64,000 nucleotides of DNA from Ancistrus triradiatus (lineage: Eukaryota; Chordata; Actinopteri; Siluriformes; Loricariidae): contig JAJAGP010001517.1 in assembly GCA_025084515.1 (NCBI GenBank), positions 62,001-126,000 on the forward strand, read 5' to 3'. Each line of letters starts with the position of its first letter. The stretch's first letter is position 1. A program made the position numbers and the translations under genes. The notes below the pieces were generated by a model. It saw only the letters and a program-made list of their open reading frames with translations. It ran no database searches and had not been told where the DNA came from. This document shows positions 1 to 12,169 of the stretch, piece by piece.

Positions 1-18
1 TTCCCACTACAACACCTA

Positions 19-33
19 GGGGGGGGGGGGGGG
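19..33. repeat. G15 homopolymer
   Basis: Fifteen consecutive G at the very left of the window. Such runs are error-prone in sequencing, so the exact length is uncertain. Confidence 0.9.
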
Positions 34-2184
34 ATTCACTCATTCGGATTAGCCCTCGGGTAGTTTCCTTCGCTGGCTCCCATAATGAATGACTAGGGGG
101 GGAAAGTAGATGGTGTTCTGAATATAAGGTATGATTCTTTACCTTACACTGTACACAGTGTGTTTATTCCCCCCCAGTGTTTAATTGTAAGGTAATGGTC
201 CTTTATATTCCTTTATTTTGTGAGATGAAACACACTGTGGAGAGATTAAAGACTGTACTGGCCGTTGAATATCTGTACACATGCAACATGGACATGATGA
301 AGAGGCACTTCTCATCAGACAAACAATGTCCATCCAATCAAAGATAGCACCCATGTAGAGAAACCAATCAGAATGACCTCGTTCCATGTTACCTTCCCAG
401 GAATGAGTATAGAACATACAGGAAACAGACAGATAGTAAGGCAATAAGGGTCCCTTTGCTTAAATATTTTGTAGTCCAAACATTCAGGCAACTGAGTTTG
501 ACTGGAATTTGTTATGGGGCATCTCTCACACTTTCTGGCACACATCCTAAACTAAACATCTATAAATAGTGTATAAAAAACATCATCAGTCCAAACTTTA
601 CTGGGACTGTGTAAAAAACCCACAGCAGACTGACACAAGTGGGACAGAGCATTATCACTTCAGTGCTTTAGTGGCAGTTCAGTCAGTAGGACTGGAAAAC
701 AGAGGAAGTGCTTATTTATACCCTTTCTTGAATATTAAATTAAAAAGTCTATGCCATGACATCATATTGTGTATTGCTCTGACATCTCACAATTTGAAGC
801 AAAGTTGTCTCATGAGCACGACTTGACTTTGTGTCACACTTCACACTCCCTTAGAAGTCTCTAACATATATCAGGCACTGCTACTGTCAAATGTAGGGGC
901 TGTATCATGGACCCTACCCACAATCTCCTAACTTTAATAGTTGCTTTAATATACTGTGTAATCATTTTTCACAAAAGATTTTGCAGGTACCTGTTTTCAG
1001 GTGATGTCTATGGTTGTGTATTGTGCATTGATTAAATTAGGAATAGAGAGCTGCTAGCCAATGACACTTTGCTAGCTTTGCAAAACTGCTACTCACCTGG
1101 TTGACCATTTCAGCTATTAATAGCTGTGCCAATACCAACTACAGTTATTCTGTAATTTTGGGGGACATTCTACGTCCGTTGGTAATAAATATCCAGGTTT
1201 ATTAAGAATAATGCATAAAAAACAACTAGGCCAACAACAATTGCTTTATATTTATTTCAAAAGTCTAAATACAATAAATATTTGTTCATTTATATGATTT
1301 AAATATCTTACATTATCAACACCCTCAAAGGTTCTGCCAACCACAATATATTATTAACAGAAGTAATCCCCAAGCTGGAATCACATGTTAACTATGTTAC
1401 ACCTTTGTTTCCAAATTTAAAACAAGTAAATTAAGATTCGGATATTCCTTAAACTTAACAGCACATCTATACAGGTCGGAGATTTGCATGGCATCTCTAT
1501 CAATGGATAGCTATTGAAACAACCTGCATGTTAGTTCTTTTTAAATAAATTATATTCCTGTCCTTAACGTCAAATGCATATCTAAAAAACAGGCAATTCT
1601 TAAAATTATTTTTAAAAACATAATTATAAATATGGCAGAATAGACTCAACTGCCCTTAAAATACCAGTTTAGTACAAGGTTTAAACAAAAGCTTTGTAAC
1701 TAGTGAATATATTAGACTGGAGGAACAACTTGAACTACTTTAACTATCTTGTTTTTATTCTTTTTTGTTGATGTGTAATGTGCCCCAAATATAGAATACC
1801 TCTACTTTCAGCCACCGAGTACCACTTTTATCCAGAAAGAGAACAAATTGTTTTTCATTGTGATAAAAGTATCTATGCTGGAGATGTTTGGGACCCTGAA
1901 AAATTAATCTTTCAATGCATGATCCTGGATCATGTTTAAGTCTGTAAGACACTTAGAAGACTACAGGTACATGGTGCTTACAAGGCATATGGAAGCATGT
2001 GGCTCAATGCTTACTGCTGTTAACATCACATGATACCGCAGGCAATTGCTTTAAGACGATACAGGAAGCCCAGCTTCCCCTGCAATGTGACTGAACATTC
2101 AGCAATGAAATGTTTACCAAAATGTCTATATTACTCATTAATATTGGCTGAATTCAATATTTTAGCAAATCAAATGATCAGTTT

Positions 2185-2380
2185 GGGACTGTGGTAGTCT
2201 AGCGGTTAAGGTACTGGACTCTGGACCAGAACGTCCAGGGTTCAAATCCCACCTCTGCCAAGCTTCCACTGTTGGGTCCTTGAGCAATGCTCTTAACCCA
2301 CAATTGCTTGGATAGTAAGACTGTACCAATTGTAAGTCGCTCTGGATAAGGGTGTCTGCTAAATGCTGTAAATGTAAATG
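2185..2380 (+). mobile_element. tRNA-derived SINE (family 1)
   Basis: The head carries RNA polymerase III promoter-like boxes: tagtctagcggttaagg (A box) and ggttcaaatccc (B box). The body is a shared block (ccactgttgggtccttgag). The tail is gctctggataagggtgtctg, then ctaaatgctgtaaatg. The tail resembles the LINE-related 3' end common to many fish SINEs. The same unit recurs at 14179, 23231, 38524, 53719 and 61293. This copy is nearly complete. Confidence 0.88.
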
Positions 2381-3979
2381 AAATGTAAAGTTATCCTCCT
2401 TTTCACCATCGCACATTCATTCAAGATTTAACAGACACTCGCTGAAGCCCTTGTGTCTCTGGGTTTCCATGGTGTGATCATGTACTCACTCAAAGTATAG
2501 GACGAAAGACTAATTCTTATCGGATACACAGCTTTTAACATGTCGATTTGAGCCATGTCTGTATTTTGCACAGAAAAAGACAACTTGGTGCTTATTGGAA
2601 AGTGTGTTTCCCATTTGTAACCCGCTGTCAATCAGTGAATCAGGATCATGAGTGACTTCTCAAACGTCAGTATTGCCAGTGGTATCACCACCAGTACTGG
2701 TTATTTACAGTATTCACAACTTGCAAAGATAAAATATGAAAAAACAGGTAATACTGCTTTGCATTAGGCAATTCAACTAACTGCAGCTCCACTGGAGGGT
2801 TATAAGAAGAGTACTCTATTCCTGGCCAATAAAATGAAGTGTTCATATGTGAACATATGTGCTCCCCCATCTAAAAAACCACCAGTCACCACTGCTCTCT
2901 GACTTTGTGTAGAATGTTTATATAACAACCATAAGTGGGTTTGGCACTGAGATCAAACTAACTAAAATACATTTAGATCAGGAGAGCACATAAAATGGAA
3001 ATGCAATTTATTATAAAGCTTTTGAAATAGTTTAGGGACTAATCCCACTAGTTTTAATTGGTTCTCAATGAACTGCTGTAGGGCTGTGCAGGACGTAGTC
3101 TAACATTTGGAAAGCGTGTGTGCCTGAAATGAGTGAGGCTTGGATATTTGTGTTTTTGCATTCATGTGTGTTTATGTGTAATCCGGAAATCACAGATCAT
3201 TGCAACTCTTTTTTTTTTCAAATGGCTTCAAGATGGAGGCCAATAAAGCATCCACTGTTTGTCTAGCTGAACTGTAACAGTTTACAAGCAGTGCTCATTA
3301 CTATCTCCTCATCTACAGTGGTTAAGGAAACAATACCCTTCTGTATAGACTTTTGATGCATTTATATGTATATTCTATAAATAAAGATATACAAACACAT
3401 ATGACTTAAATGGAAAGCCATAAAGATTACTAATGACAATACACATACAGACTTACCTTTCTCACCGGTATTCCCGATATCTATCTCCTGTACAGATCTA
3501 ATCTGTGGCTGATACATGGTAACTAGGGCATGAAACTAGGCCCGTATACAGCATACAAACCATCAGATTATAACTAATAGTCCATAACTGATGGCTGGTT
3601 TAAATACCATTAACATTTAACCTAATTTTCCATTGTGGAAAGTTTGAAATGCTTTGGTGCCAGGGAACCTTCTTTCCACTGGCTACCAAACACCAAATAA
3701 AAAATTGTTTATTTGTGTCAGGAATCAGAGAATCATAAAGTTGCTTTACTGTTTCCTCACTAAGGGTTGTAGCTTTCCCTGAAGTTGGTGGGATATTAAC
3801 TAGTATTAGACCCAAGATTCAAATGATTCCCATTTAGAACGTACGAGAACCTTCACTGTTCTTGAATTGAACAGCTTTTATTTGACTTTGAAAAAAAGTG
3901 TGTATTAGCCTGTACTTAACTGCGTTGGGTTTCTTTTACATGTCTGGTCAGTTGGCTTCAATTTGACATTAGAGCTTAC

Positions 3980-4106
3980 CTGTGTAGATAAACCGGCCCG
4001 GCGTTCCTTTGCAGAACTGTTTGGATTTGTAGGAAAGCGTGACCTCTACGACCCCGGGGATATGCCGAGGAGGCGTCTGCACTCGGATGGCATGAGGTGT
4101 AATTAG
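3980..4106 (-). CDS. ebf1: ebf1 exon: second part of IPT/TIG domain
   Basis: This exon is 127 nt: 42 codons plus the first base of a split codon. It reads LITPHAIRVQTPPRHIPG, then VVEVTLSYKSKQFCK, then GTPGRFIYT. It is the second half of the IPT/TIG domain and continues in phase 0 from the WSE end of the exon at 9090. KGTPGRF is the EBF1 form, where EBF2 and EBF3 have KGAPGRF. The acceptor AG is at 4108-4107, behind a T-rich tract (an A-run on the plus strand around 4116-4130). The donor gtaagc is at 3979-3974. The next exon (ALNEPTIDYGFQRL in known EBFs, start of the helix-loop-helix) is not found in 1-3979, so it lies to the left. Confidence 0.96.
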
Positions 4107-4623
4107 CTGATGGGGAAAAAAAAAAAAAAAGTGTTGAGAGACTTGTTATAACTTACTGCAAGATGTTCCCAAACTGTTGCTTTCACAATAATGATTTTTT
4201 TTTATTACATATGGAGCATCCGCTCTTTTACTGCTGAACCAGTGTCAATGTATATTATGTATATTATACAGTGGTGACTGAAAGTTTCTATATTTCTATA
4301 ATAATATTTTCTATATTTCTGCATAAATATGACCTAAAACATCATCAGTCCTAAAAGTAGATAAAGAGAACCCAGTTAAACAAATGAGACAAAATATTAT
4401 ACTTGGTCATTTATTTATTGAGGAAAATGATCCAATATTACATATTAGTCAGTAGCAAAAGTATGTGAACCTCTAGGATTAGCAGTTAATTTGAAGGTGA
4501 GATTAGAGTCAGGTGTTTTCAATCAATGGGATGACAATCAGGTGTGAGGGGGCACCCTGTTTTATTTAAAGAACAGGGATCTATCAAAGTCTGTTCTTCA
4601 CAACACGTTTGTGGAAGTGTATC

Positions 4624-5580
4624 ATGGCACGAACAAAGAAGATTTCTGAGGACCTCAGAAACAAAAAGAGCTTGTTGATGCTCATCAGGCTGGGAAAAGG
4701 TTACAAAACCATCTCCTAAAGAGTTTGGACTCCACCAATCCACACCAATCCACAAAGATCACTCCAAGAGCAAGGCGTGTTTGTATTGTATTGTCAATAG
4801 TTCACAGAGGACCCCAGGGTCAGCGGGTAACTTTCTAAGCAACTGAAGGCCTCTGTCACATTGGCTAATGTTAATGTTCATGGAGTCCACCATCAGAAGG
4901 AAACTGAACGCAAAACAATGGTGTGCATGGGAGGGTTGCAAGGAAGGAGAAAGCACTGCTCTCCAAAAGGAACTGTGATTGCTCATCTGCAGTTTGCTAA
5001 AGATCAGTGGTGGACAAGCCGAGAAGGCTCTATTGGAAGAATGTTTTGTGGATGGATGGAAATTTTTGGTTTAAAAGAAAACGCATTGTTTGGAGAAACA
5101 AAAACTTTTGGAATTCTTTTGGAAGGCCCCCAAGTCAAAGTCCTGCTGACCTTAATCCAATGGAAATCTTTGTGGAAAGAACCTTGAAGTGAGCAGCTAA
5201 TGTGAGGAAACCCACCAACATCCCAAGTCAAGTCAAGTCAGATCTATTTATATTAGCGCTTTTTTACAATGGAGCATTGTCCTCAAAGGCCAACTTTACA
5301 AGTTCTAGATTATCTCCTAATAACTACGTCCAATCCCAAATTGAGCAAGCCTATGGCAACAGTGGAAAGGAAAAACTCCCTGAGTGTTATAGGAAGAAAC
5401 CTTGGGAGGACCAAGACTCAAAAAGGGACCCAACCTCCTTGGGCTCCCAGAGCTGAAGCTGTTCTGTACGGAGGAATGGGCTAAAAATCCTCTAAGCCAG
5501 TGTGCAGGACTGATCAACAGCTACAGGAAACGTTTAGTTGCAGTTATTGCTGCACAGGGGGGTCACACCAGATACTGAAA
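4624..5580 (+). pseudogene. Tc1 transposase pseudogene
   Basis: This is the remnant of the roughly 340-residue Tc1 transposase of the surrounding element. The N-terminus is recognisable but hits a stop after KTIS. The helix-turn-helix and first catalytic Asp regions are partly deleted, and the reading frame is then interrupted by the nested 219-bp repeat. The C-terminal end (CAGLINSYRKRLVAVIAA and GGHTRY) is still readable near 5503-5580. Confidence 0.82.
5226..5444 (+). repeat. Short interspersed repeat nested in the Tc1 element
   Basis: It begins with agtcaagtcaagtcagatct and ends with aacctccttgggc. It is flanked by a 5-bp duplication tccca (5221-5225 and 5445-5449). Removing it and one copy of tccca rejoins the transposase text (cccaccaacatcccagagct) exactly as in the uninterrupted copies. 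A second copy sits at 60077-60294. The class is unnamed to me. The block 'gaagaaaccttgggaggacc' is widespread in fish genomes. Confidence 0.88.
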
Positions 5581-7577
5581 GCAAAGGTTCACATACTTTT
5601 GCCACTCACTAATATGTAATATTGGATTATTTTCCTCAATAAATAAATGACCAAGTATAATATTTTGTCTCATTTGTTTAACTGGGTTCTTTTTATCTAC
5701 TTTTAGGACTTTTCCAGTCTCCAGTTTGTTTGAACTTATCATAACGGTCTTGAGATCAGGCTATGCAGTCAAGTTATTTGACAAGTAACTTAAACTCAGC
5801 TCAAATCTTTACAAACAACATTCTCCTGTCATCCACCAAACCCAGGTTTGTGATACTGACAGATGGTACGAAGCGATTTGTAAAGCTTCCACAAAGGGTA
5901 TTCTTCAGATGCCTCTCCTAGTCTTTACATTTCAGTTTAAGCGATTAATTTACTAATAAAGATATAATAATAATACTTTTTTCGGTGACCTAAAACAAAT
6001 CTCCATGGAACAGACATGACTTGTTAAGTCCATGTACTTCCCCAGAGCTAATCAGGAATATTTCTGATTTTATAACTGCCTAATAAATCTAAATTCCACT
6101 GGAACAAACTGACAATCCACAGATATTTCTTTGAAAGTAACATCTATGAACAAATCAAGAAGTAAGTTCAATAAAACATGCAGAATCCTCTCCCTTTTTT
6201 CTCTCTATAAGGGGTAATCAGTTCCATATCTGGTGAGTACAGCTGAGAGGGCATTGGGTGGGCCTCCTTGTTTAGGTACTACAGGGGTTAGGGCAGAAAG
6301 GTCAAAATGTTATAACGCGCACAGGAACAGCTAGAGGGGGAGGCGGCAATTCAGGGCAGTAAATGTGTCCCAGATGTATGCTGTCATAACTAGCACTCTC
6401 TCACACAGCAGCAGTATGCTGACAGTCTGTGCTGTTAGCATCTGTGCTCATTCCTCTGACATTTATCTGTAGGTTATTTTAGGCATATCAAAGGTAGTGA
6501 ATAAATAGCGATACATTTGCATGGAGTTGATGGCTCTGAAGAGAGCATCCCTTTATGAAGAGTGCCTGTCTTCAACTAAGCCACAGAGCTATAAAGAACT
6601 GGATCAGTCTACGAAGTATCTGTGCATTACACAGATCTCCTGATTTTCTTCTGCCTTGTCTTTTCTACAGTTCCTGCTTCCAGTATTCCTCCTGACCTAT
6701 CATTGCATATCACCTATCATTTATTTCACCTAGAACATATCTCACAAAGCAGGTTTAACCATGGCCATGGGACTGGATTTATCGTTAACTAAAAGAGGAT
6801 GAATTTTCTTCTTCTCATTTATTGAATCCACCATATATCAGCACCAGGAATTAGGATTTTAACAAATATTTACAGTAGTGAAATATGGTGACACCACTGT
6901 GAACAAGAATGAGACTTGCCCAGAGATCTACATTCATAAACCATCAGCATCACCTTTACTACATGCCTCTTGACTACTGCCTCAATCATACATGTCATTC
7001 GCAGGTGTTACTTGTACCTAAATTTACAAGCTAGTGCATGTTGGTTGACATGGCCAGAACTCATCTCAAATTTAAATTTAAAATGATCACTAATGTACAT
7101 ATTTCATACTTGAAACAGAGCTTACCAACTGTGACATTTTGATCTAGCTTTTATTTCAATATGCCAAACATTATAACTGTCATTATATCTAATTTGCACC
7201 ATCCCTGTATAACTTTTTGATCAGGTAATATGTTCAAGCCGTTCAAGACAAATTACCCATGATATTTCTACTATTTAATCATACTATATTTAGTTTACTA
7301 ACAAACTAAAGCAAGACAAAGCAAGACTGTGTTCGTTTCCCAACTACAATTATGGCAGATCTCGTTTGCTTTTGTCTCATTTTACAAAATCCGGCTTTGT
7401 AAAGAGGACATAGTATGTAAAACTCACTTTTCCAGTGCTTGTACACATACATTTGGTTATCTTGAGTTCATACCAACCCACAAATCGTGAAAACAGACAA
7501 CCTAGTCATTTTTTGGCAGGCTGCCCAGTTGAGAAAATGTGAGATTCAACAAGCCATTCAGGTTTGGCTCAATTTTA

Positions 7578-8094
7578 CAGTGGTGCTTGAAAGTTTGTAA
7601 ACCCTTTAGAATTTTCTATATTTCTGCATAAATATGACCTAAAACATCATCAGATTTTCACACAAGTCCTAAAAGTACATAAAAGAGAAACCCAGTTAAG
7701 CAAATGAGACAAACATATTATACTTGGACATTTATTTATTGAGGAATATGATCCAATATTACATATTAGTGAGAGGCAAAAGTATGTGAGCCTTTGCTTT
7801 CAGTATCTGGTGTGACCCCCCTGTGCAGCAATAACTGCAACTAAACCTTTCTTGTAGCTGTTGATCAGTCCTGCACACCGGCTAGGAGGAATTTTAGCCC
7901 ATTCCTCCGTACAGAACAGCTTCAGCTCTGGGATGTTGGTGGGTTTCCTCACATTAGCTGCTCGCTTCAGGTCCTTCCTCAACATTTCCATTGGATTAAG
8001 GTCAGGACTTTGACTTGGCCATTCCAAAAAATGAACTTTATTGTTCTTTAACCATTCTTTGGTAGAACGGCTTGTGTGCTTAGGGTCGCTGCAT
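7578..8094 (-). mobile_element. Tc1-like element (family 1), truncated
   Basis: The intact left terminus cagtggtgcttgaaagtttg follows a TA, then comes the family's inner TIR. The element stops abruptly near 8094, so only the 3' third of the transposase remains and the other inverted repeat is absent. Next to the break a short deletion (tggtctt) is visible relative to the copy at 19888. Confidence 0.9.
7800..8027 (-). pseudogene. C-terminal fragment of Tc1 transposase
   Basis: The fragment reads EWPSQSPDLNPMEMLRKDLK and ends VIAAQGGHTRY*. SPDLNPMEM is the region of the third catalytic acidic residue (Glu) of the DDE/D34E triad. The frame is open from there to the stop codon, but everything upstream is missing. 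Confidence 0.88.
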
Positions 8095-9089
8095 CAGCTA
8101 GATGAGCTACATTAGCTAGATCCATGGTGCATTTTGACTATTGCATGCCACAAACATTTCAGTAAGACCCCAGGTTCTTGTGTTAACTTGTAGAAAAGGG
8201 GTTAGGGTTAATATGACACCTTTAATTGCCCAGTTGTTGGACTACTGCAGCTCATTCCAGTCCTTGAATAAAACAGAACATTTACTAACTACATACCTTC
8301 TACAATTACATATATAAAAAATAGGAAAGTGCAAAATTAGGACGAAATTGAAGTGTGCGCACACTCTTGGACAATCCACACTACCAACACAGAGATAACC
8401 CAACCTGGATATATGCTGCCTGCGAACCAACCATCAGGACCTACTTTTATAGGTGAACTCTCCCAGTGAGCATCACAACGGAACACAACTCAAGCCTCAA
8501 TGTTCCAGAGGTGGCAATCAAACCAGAAGGACTCAGAATTGGTAACCACTACTCTACCAAATATGCCACACTCCAGTACTCCTCAGGTTAGGGTCTGCAG
8601 TTGTCACATGCCAAACTATGCCAAAGTATAATATAGTAATGAAAATTATTACTGAGCGTTACTTAGTAAATTGGTTTCGTGTGCCATAATGCCAACAGAG
8701 CCTTTAAAAAACTTTTAGTTTATTGGTTACAGGTGTTTGCAATCTGTGATCTTGAACTTAACTTGCAGCAAAGCTAATTAGGCATGCGGCAGAAATCACC
8801 ATGGCAAATTAAAAGGGAGACAGAAAATTCAGATTTAGATCAAACTAAGCTAAAAAAAAAAAGCAAGATATCCAATTAATTCTGCTTCAGAAGAAATGTT
8901 TGCATGTGTTTCTTACTAGAGGAAAACAATAGTCCCACTGTATTGGCTGTGCACACCTCACTGTCAGTAATGTACAGCTGTAAAGGTAGATGTAGATCTA
9001 AATGTACTACTAATAGAAATGTAAAATGATGTAGCTGCACAAAATCCAACACAGAATTTTATTACTGAGGCTAGATTGGTTTCACTCAC

Positions 9090-9220
9090 CTCGCTCCAGA
9101 CCAACATGGTGCCAAAGATGACCTGCAGCCCATCAAAGAAATTGTCCCCGATGATGATCACTGTAGCTCCCCCTGTTGTCCATCCTTCACTGGGGCTAAT
9201 GGCTTTTATGCAAGGCGCTG
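9090..9220 (-). CDS. ebf1: ebf1 exon: first part of IPT/TIG domain
   Basis: This exon is 131 nt: 2 nt completing a split Ala codon, then 43 codons. It reads APCIKAISPSEGWTTGG, then ATVIIIGDNFFDGLQV, then IFGTMLVWSE. This is the near-invariant start of the EBF IPT/TIG immunoglobulin-like fold, which contributes to DNA contact and dimerisation. VIFGTM is the EBF1 form, while EBF2 and EBF3 have VVFGTM. Phase with the previous exon (CAC G) favours the acceptor AG at 9222-9221, giving HAAPCIK against HATPCIK in mammals. A tandem AG three bases further on would drop one residue. The donor is gtgagt at 9089-9084. An open frame runs through the exon into both introns (8964-9293), but the intronic parts are not coding. 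Confidence 0.96.
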
Positions 9221-11322
9221 CTGCTTTGCAGTAGTGGTACCAGAAGAAGATGTGGGAGAAGAAACAAAGATTGAATCTTTCTTTATCCAGCAATTCAACA
9301 CAAATTTGATCAAATACGTAGCTTTGTATTTAAGCATGACTTCTTGGCCTTTTGTTGAATATGTAGAAGTAGAAGAATAAACGAATGATATCCTGAATTT
9401 TCAGACCTATCAACTACTAATTTCAGTCTGAAATTTACACTTAAGAAATTGTAGTCTTCCTGATGAAGACAATGTGGGTGCTTTAACCGTTGGTTGCCAA
9501 GAGATTTCAGGGTTAGAGATGAGAGCCTTATGTGGCTTGTTTAGTGAGGTTTGGGGGTAGGGGAAGGCTCAAGGGAGGTCGTATAACACCTCTACATCTT
9601 CATTTCGAAGCCAGAGCAGGAAACAAAATAAAAAACACAAACATCATTTGGAAAGCTCACACAGCTGAATTTCAGAAGGAATCCCACACCATATGACTCA
9701 GAAAGATGGCTGGTGGTCATAACAATGGCAGGTCATGTTACACCATCACTAATGGTAACGAAACCAAATAGTGTGATATGTAACGGCACATGACATGATT
9801 TAATCTAAACATCTAACAGGAATGCGCTTTGGTGACTTGGAACATGCATCAAGTCTCTTGGATCATTACTGGTCCGATAACACTATGTTATTACTTCACT
9901 TCATCTTATATTTCATAGATCTTTCGCTCCGTCCACTGATTTTTTTTTCTCTTATGCTCTTAGCATGACGACAGCAGGCCTCATACTGCATGTGACACAT
10001 GTTTTTGTCACGGATCTGGTGTACACGTACAGAGTTTAGCACATTTTCGTTATTGCTCTCTGCAGTGCTTGTGACAGCATGATAAAAAGAGAACACCATG
10101 GAGAAAGGTCAGTTCGCTTATAAGAGCTGTCCTCCACCCACCGAGAGTGAGAGTCCAGTGCTAGCAGGAGCCAAAGAAAGCAATTTATCTGCGTAGGCTG
10201 CCAATGTTCACCTCTGTGTTTAGTTTCCTAATAGCGTCACTGGGAAGAGAGACTTCCAGTCCAAGGGGGTGGCACTTTTTAAACATTGCAAGCAGAAAGG
10301 TGAAGAAAGCAGAACCAGGAACAGTAAGTTAACTGTGAAAACTAAACATGGTCATGGCTCAGTGGTAAAGCATATTCTTCCAGCAGAATGTAATAAACAT
10401 TGTGGTACGCTGAGGAACTGCAGGGATATGACTGACAGAAAACAAAAATGCAGGAATATTTCATACCTGGGAAAAATTTAACAAGCTAAAATGGGTGAGA
10501 AAAATTCTACAAGGAACTGAGATTTTAAAATACTTACAAAATTGTTCATTACACAAAAATTTTTATTTTTAAGCTGCAATCTGTGGTTTGTATTTCAAAG
10601 AGATTTCAAAGAATTGCAATAAATTCTGTTTGAACGTAATCTAAAATGTAATCTGATCTTCACTCAAATCCTACTCTTTCATAATACGTTCTATTTATCT
10701 TGACGTTTACCTTAATAATGTTTTTACAATAATCAGCACTATTGATAATTTAGTGAGGACAAAGAATAGTTGGGATCCCCAGATCTACAGGATCTGCAAG
10801 CGTAGCATTTACTATTTGTATTCACGGGTCTATCATATTAAAACCAGTGTATTTTAAGTGCTTTTATTTTATATTAGTATTTAGCTGACATATTCAAAGT
10901 GTAGTTATGCGTTGAGTGGTTACAATGTATTAATAATCATCACAACATTTCTCACAGCTGTATTTTTATCTTTAATTTCAGTTAAGAAGCTTCTCGCCCT
11001 GATCCTAACCACATCTAGTTTACTGAAAATGCCAACATTGGTATTCATGTAAACACATGGTAATCTGCTTTATTTATGTCAGACTGGGACGCCTGAACAT
11101 GCGTACGCGCACACACACACACACTTTCCCTAACATAATGCAGTTTGGGGAGGTGAGAAGATCTAGTTCAGTGTGTGATGGTAATCTTGGCCTAAGTGGA
11201 CTCTTTGGCAGAGGCTGAGCTGGTGGCTGGATTAAGCAGATGGGGAAGCATGAATCCATTGATAGGATTAAACTTTCTGTGTATTGCTCTGCACCATCTG
11301 CTCACCATGCTGCTCCCAGTGC

Positions 11323-11345
11323 CACACACACACACACACACACAC
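11323..11345. repeat. (CA)n microsatellite
   Basis: A short dinucleotide tract that grades into a CT-rich stretch. A smaller (CA)n lies at about 11109-11124. Confidence 0.9.
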
Positions 11346-12169
11346 TCTCTCTCGCACACAATATCCAAACACGATTATAGAGACAGTCCCAAAATCAGTA
11401 AAAATCCAAACACATGCTTTCACATAAAGTTTGCCACGAACCAATGAAAACAATTAACTAATGAGACGTACTAATATACTGGATATCCATCATAAACAAT
11501 ATACAAATTTGTACACGTGTTCTACAAAGACAGGAAGAAAAGAGCATAAATGCACCAACATATAAACGCTAAGCAACATGCTCAATGATTACCTATACTG
11601 TATAAACTGTCAGCTTCTTCTATGCTTGGAATATTAAAGAAACATGAAGAATAAAAATATTCATAAGTATACTGTTTTAAATTAAACGCCCATCTCCTTC
11701 CATGTTCATACAAATTAACACATGTGGTCTATAAAGACACAGAAGGGGAAAACATAAACACACACTAAAGCGAGCAGCATGCTCAGTGTTTGGCACTGGT
11801 TTGCAGTAAATACCAGCATATATGTGTATTGGAACTCTGTGTATGCCTTTGTTTAAACACTTTAAACCCTTGAGGTTTAACAATTAGTCATACTGATTGT
11901 GATTTTGACTTCCTTAATAAATCATCCTTTATTGTGATACTGCTGATTTTTTACATTGTGAGTTTCATTGCTGAAGTTAGATACTGGTTTTATGACTAGT
12001 GATTTGTTTTCTGAAAGTTATAGCAATACAGAAGATAATGGGGAGCATTTATGTTGGTGATTATTAGCTATCATTCTGCACCTTCAATGTTTATTGCTGT
12101 GGTATTTTTGCATGATTATTCAATTTTATTACATATAGTTCTCTTTAATGTAGTAGTTCAACACATCAT

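Larger units (their letters stand above)
1..3979 (-). other. ebf1: ebf1 intron, partial (downstream of the IPT exon)
   Basis: This intron starts at the donor at 3979-3978 and continues past the window edge. It holds one SINE copy at 2185-2380 and a 15-base G run at 19-33 near the edge. I see no exon of the EBF helix-loop-helix in any frame. The remainder looks like ordinary AT-rich unique or strongly decayed DNA. Confidence 0.8.
4269..5711 (+). mobile_element. Tc1-like element (family 1), defective, with nested repeat
   Basis: The left end begins cagtggtgactgaaagttt after a TA. The outer part of the right inverted repeat is missing (the match stops near ttttaggactt). The transposase sense strand is plus. 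It starts near 4624 with MARTKKISEDLRNK, and later pieces include a diverged LNPMEIF segment and the end GGHTRY* near 5580. The core is deleted between the N-terminal helix-turn-helix region and later parts, and stops and frameshifts are frequent. A separate repeat sits inside the coding part (5226-5444). It cannot encode an active transposase. Confidence 0.88.
4107..9089 (-). other. ebf1: ebf1 intron between the two IPT exons
   Basis: This 4,983-bp intron carries two Tc1-type elements: 4269-5711, with a nested repeat, and 7578-8094. The stretch 5720-7570 has no repeat family I recognise. Around 6230-6480 it is less AT-rich and slightly conserved in look, but nothing specific is visible. Confidence 0.85.

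Noticed and set aside
2200..2260. tRNA-like A and B boxes suggesting a tRNA gene
   Set aside because: The cloverleaf cannot be completed, and the same text recurs with a SINE tail at six places, so it is a SINE head.
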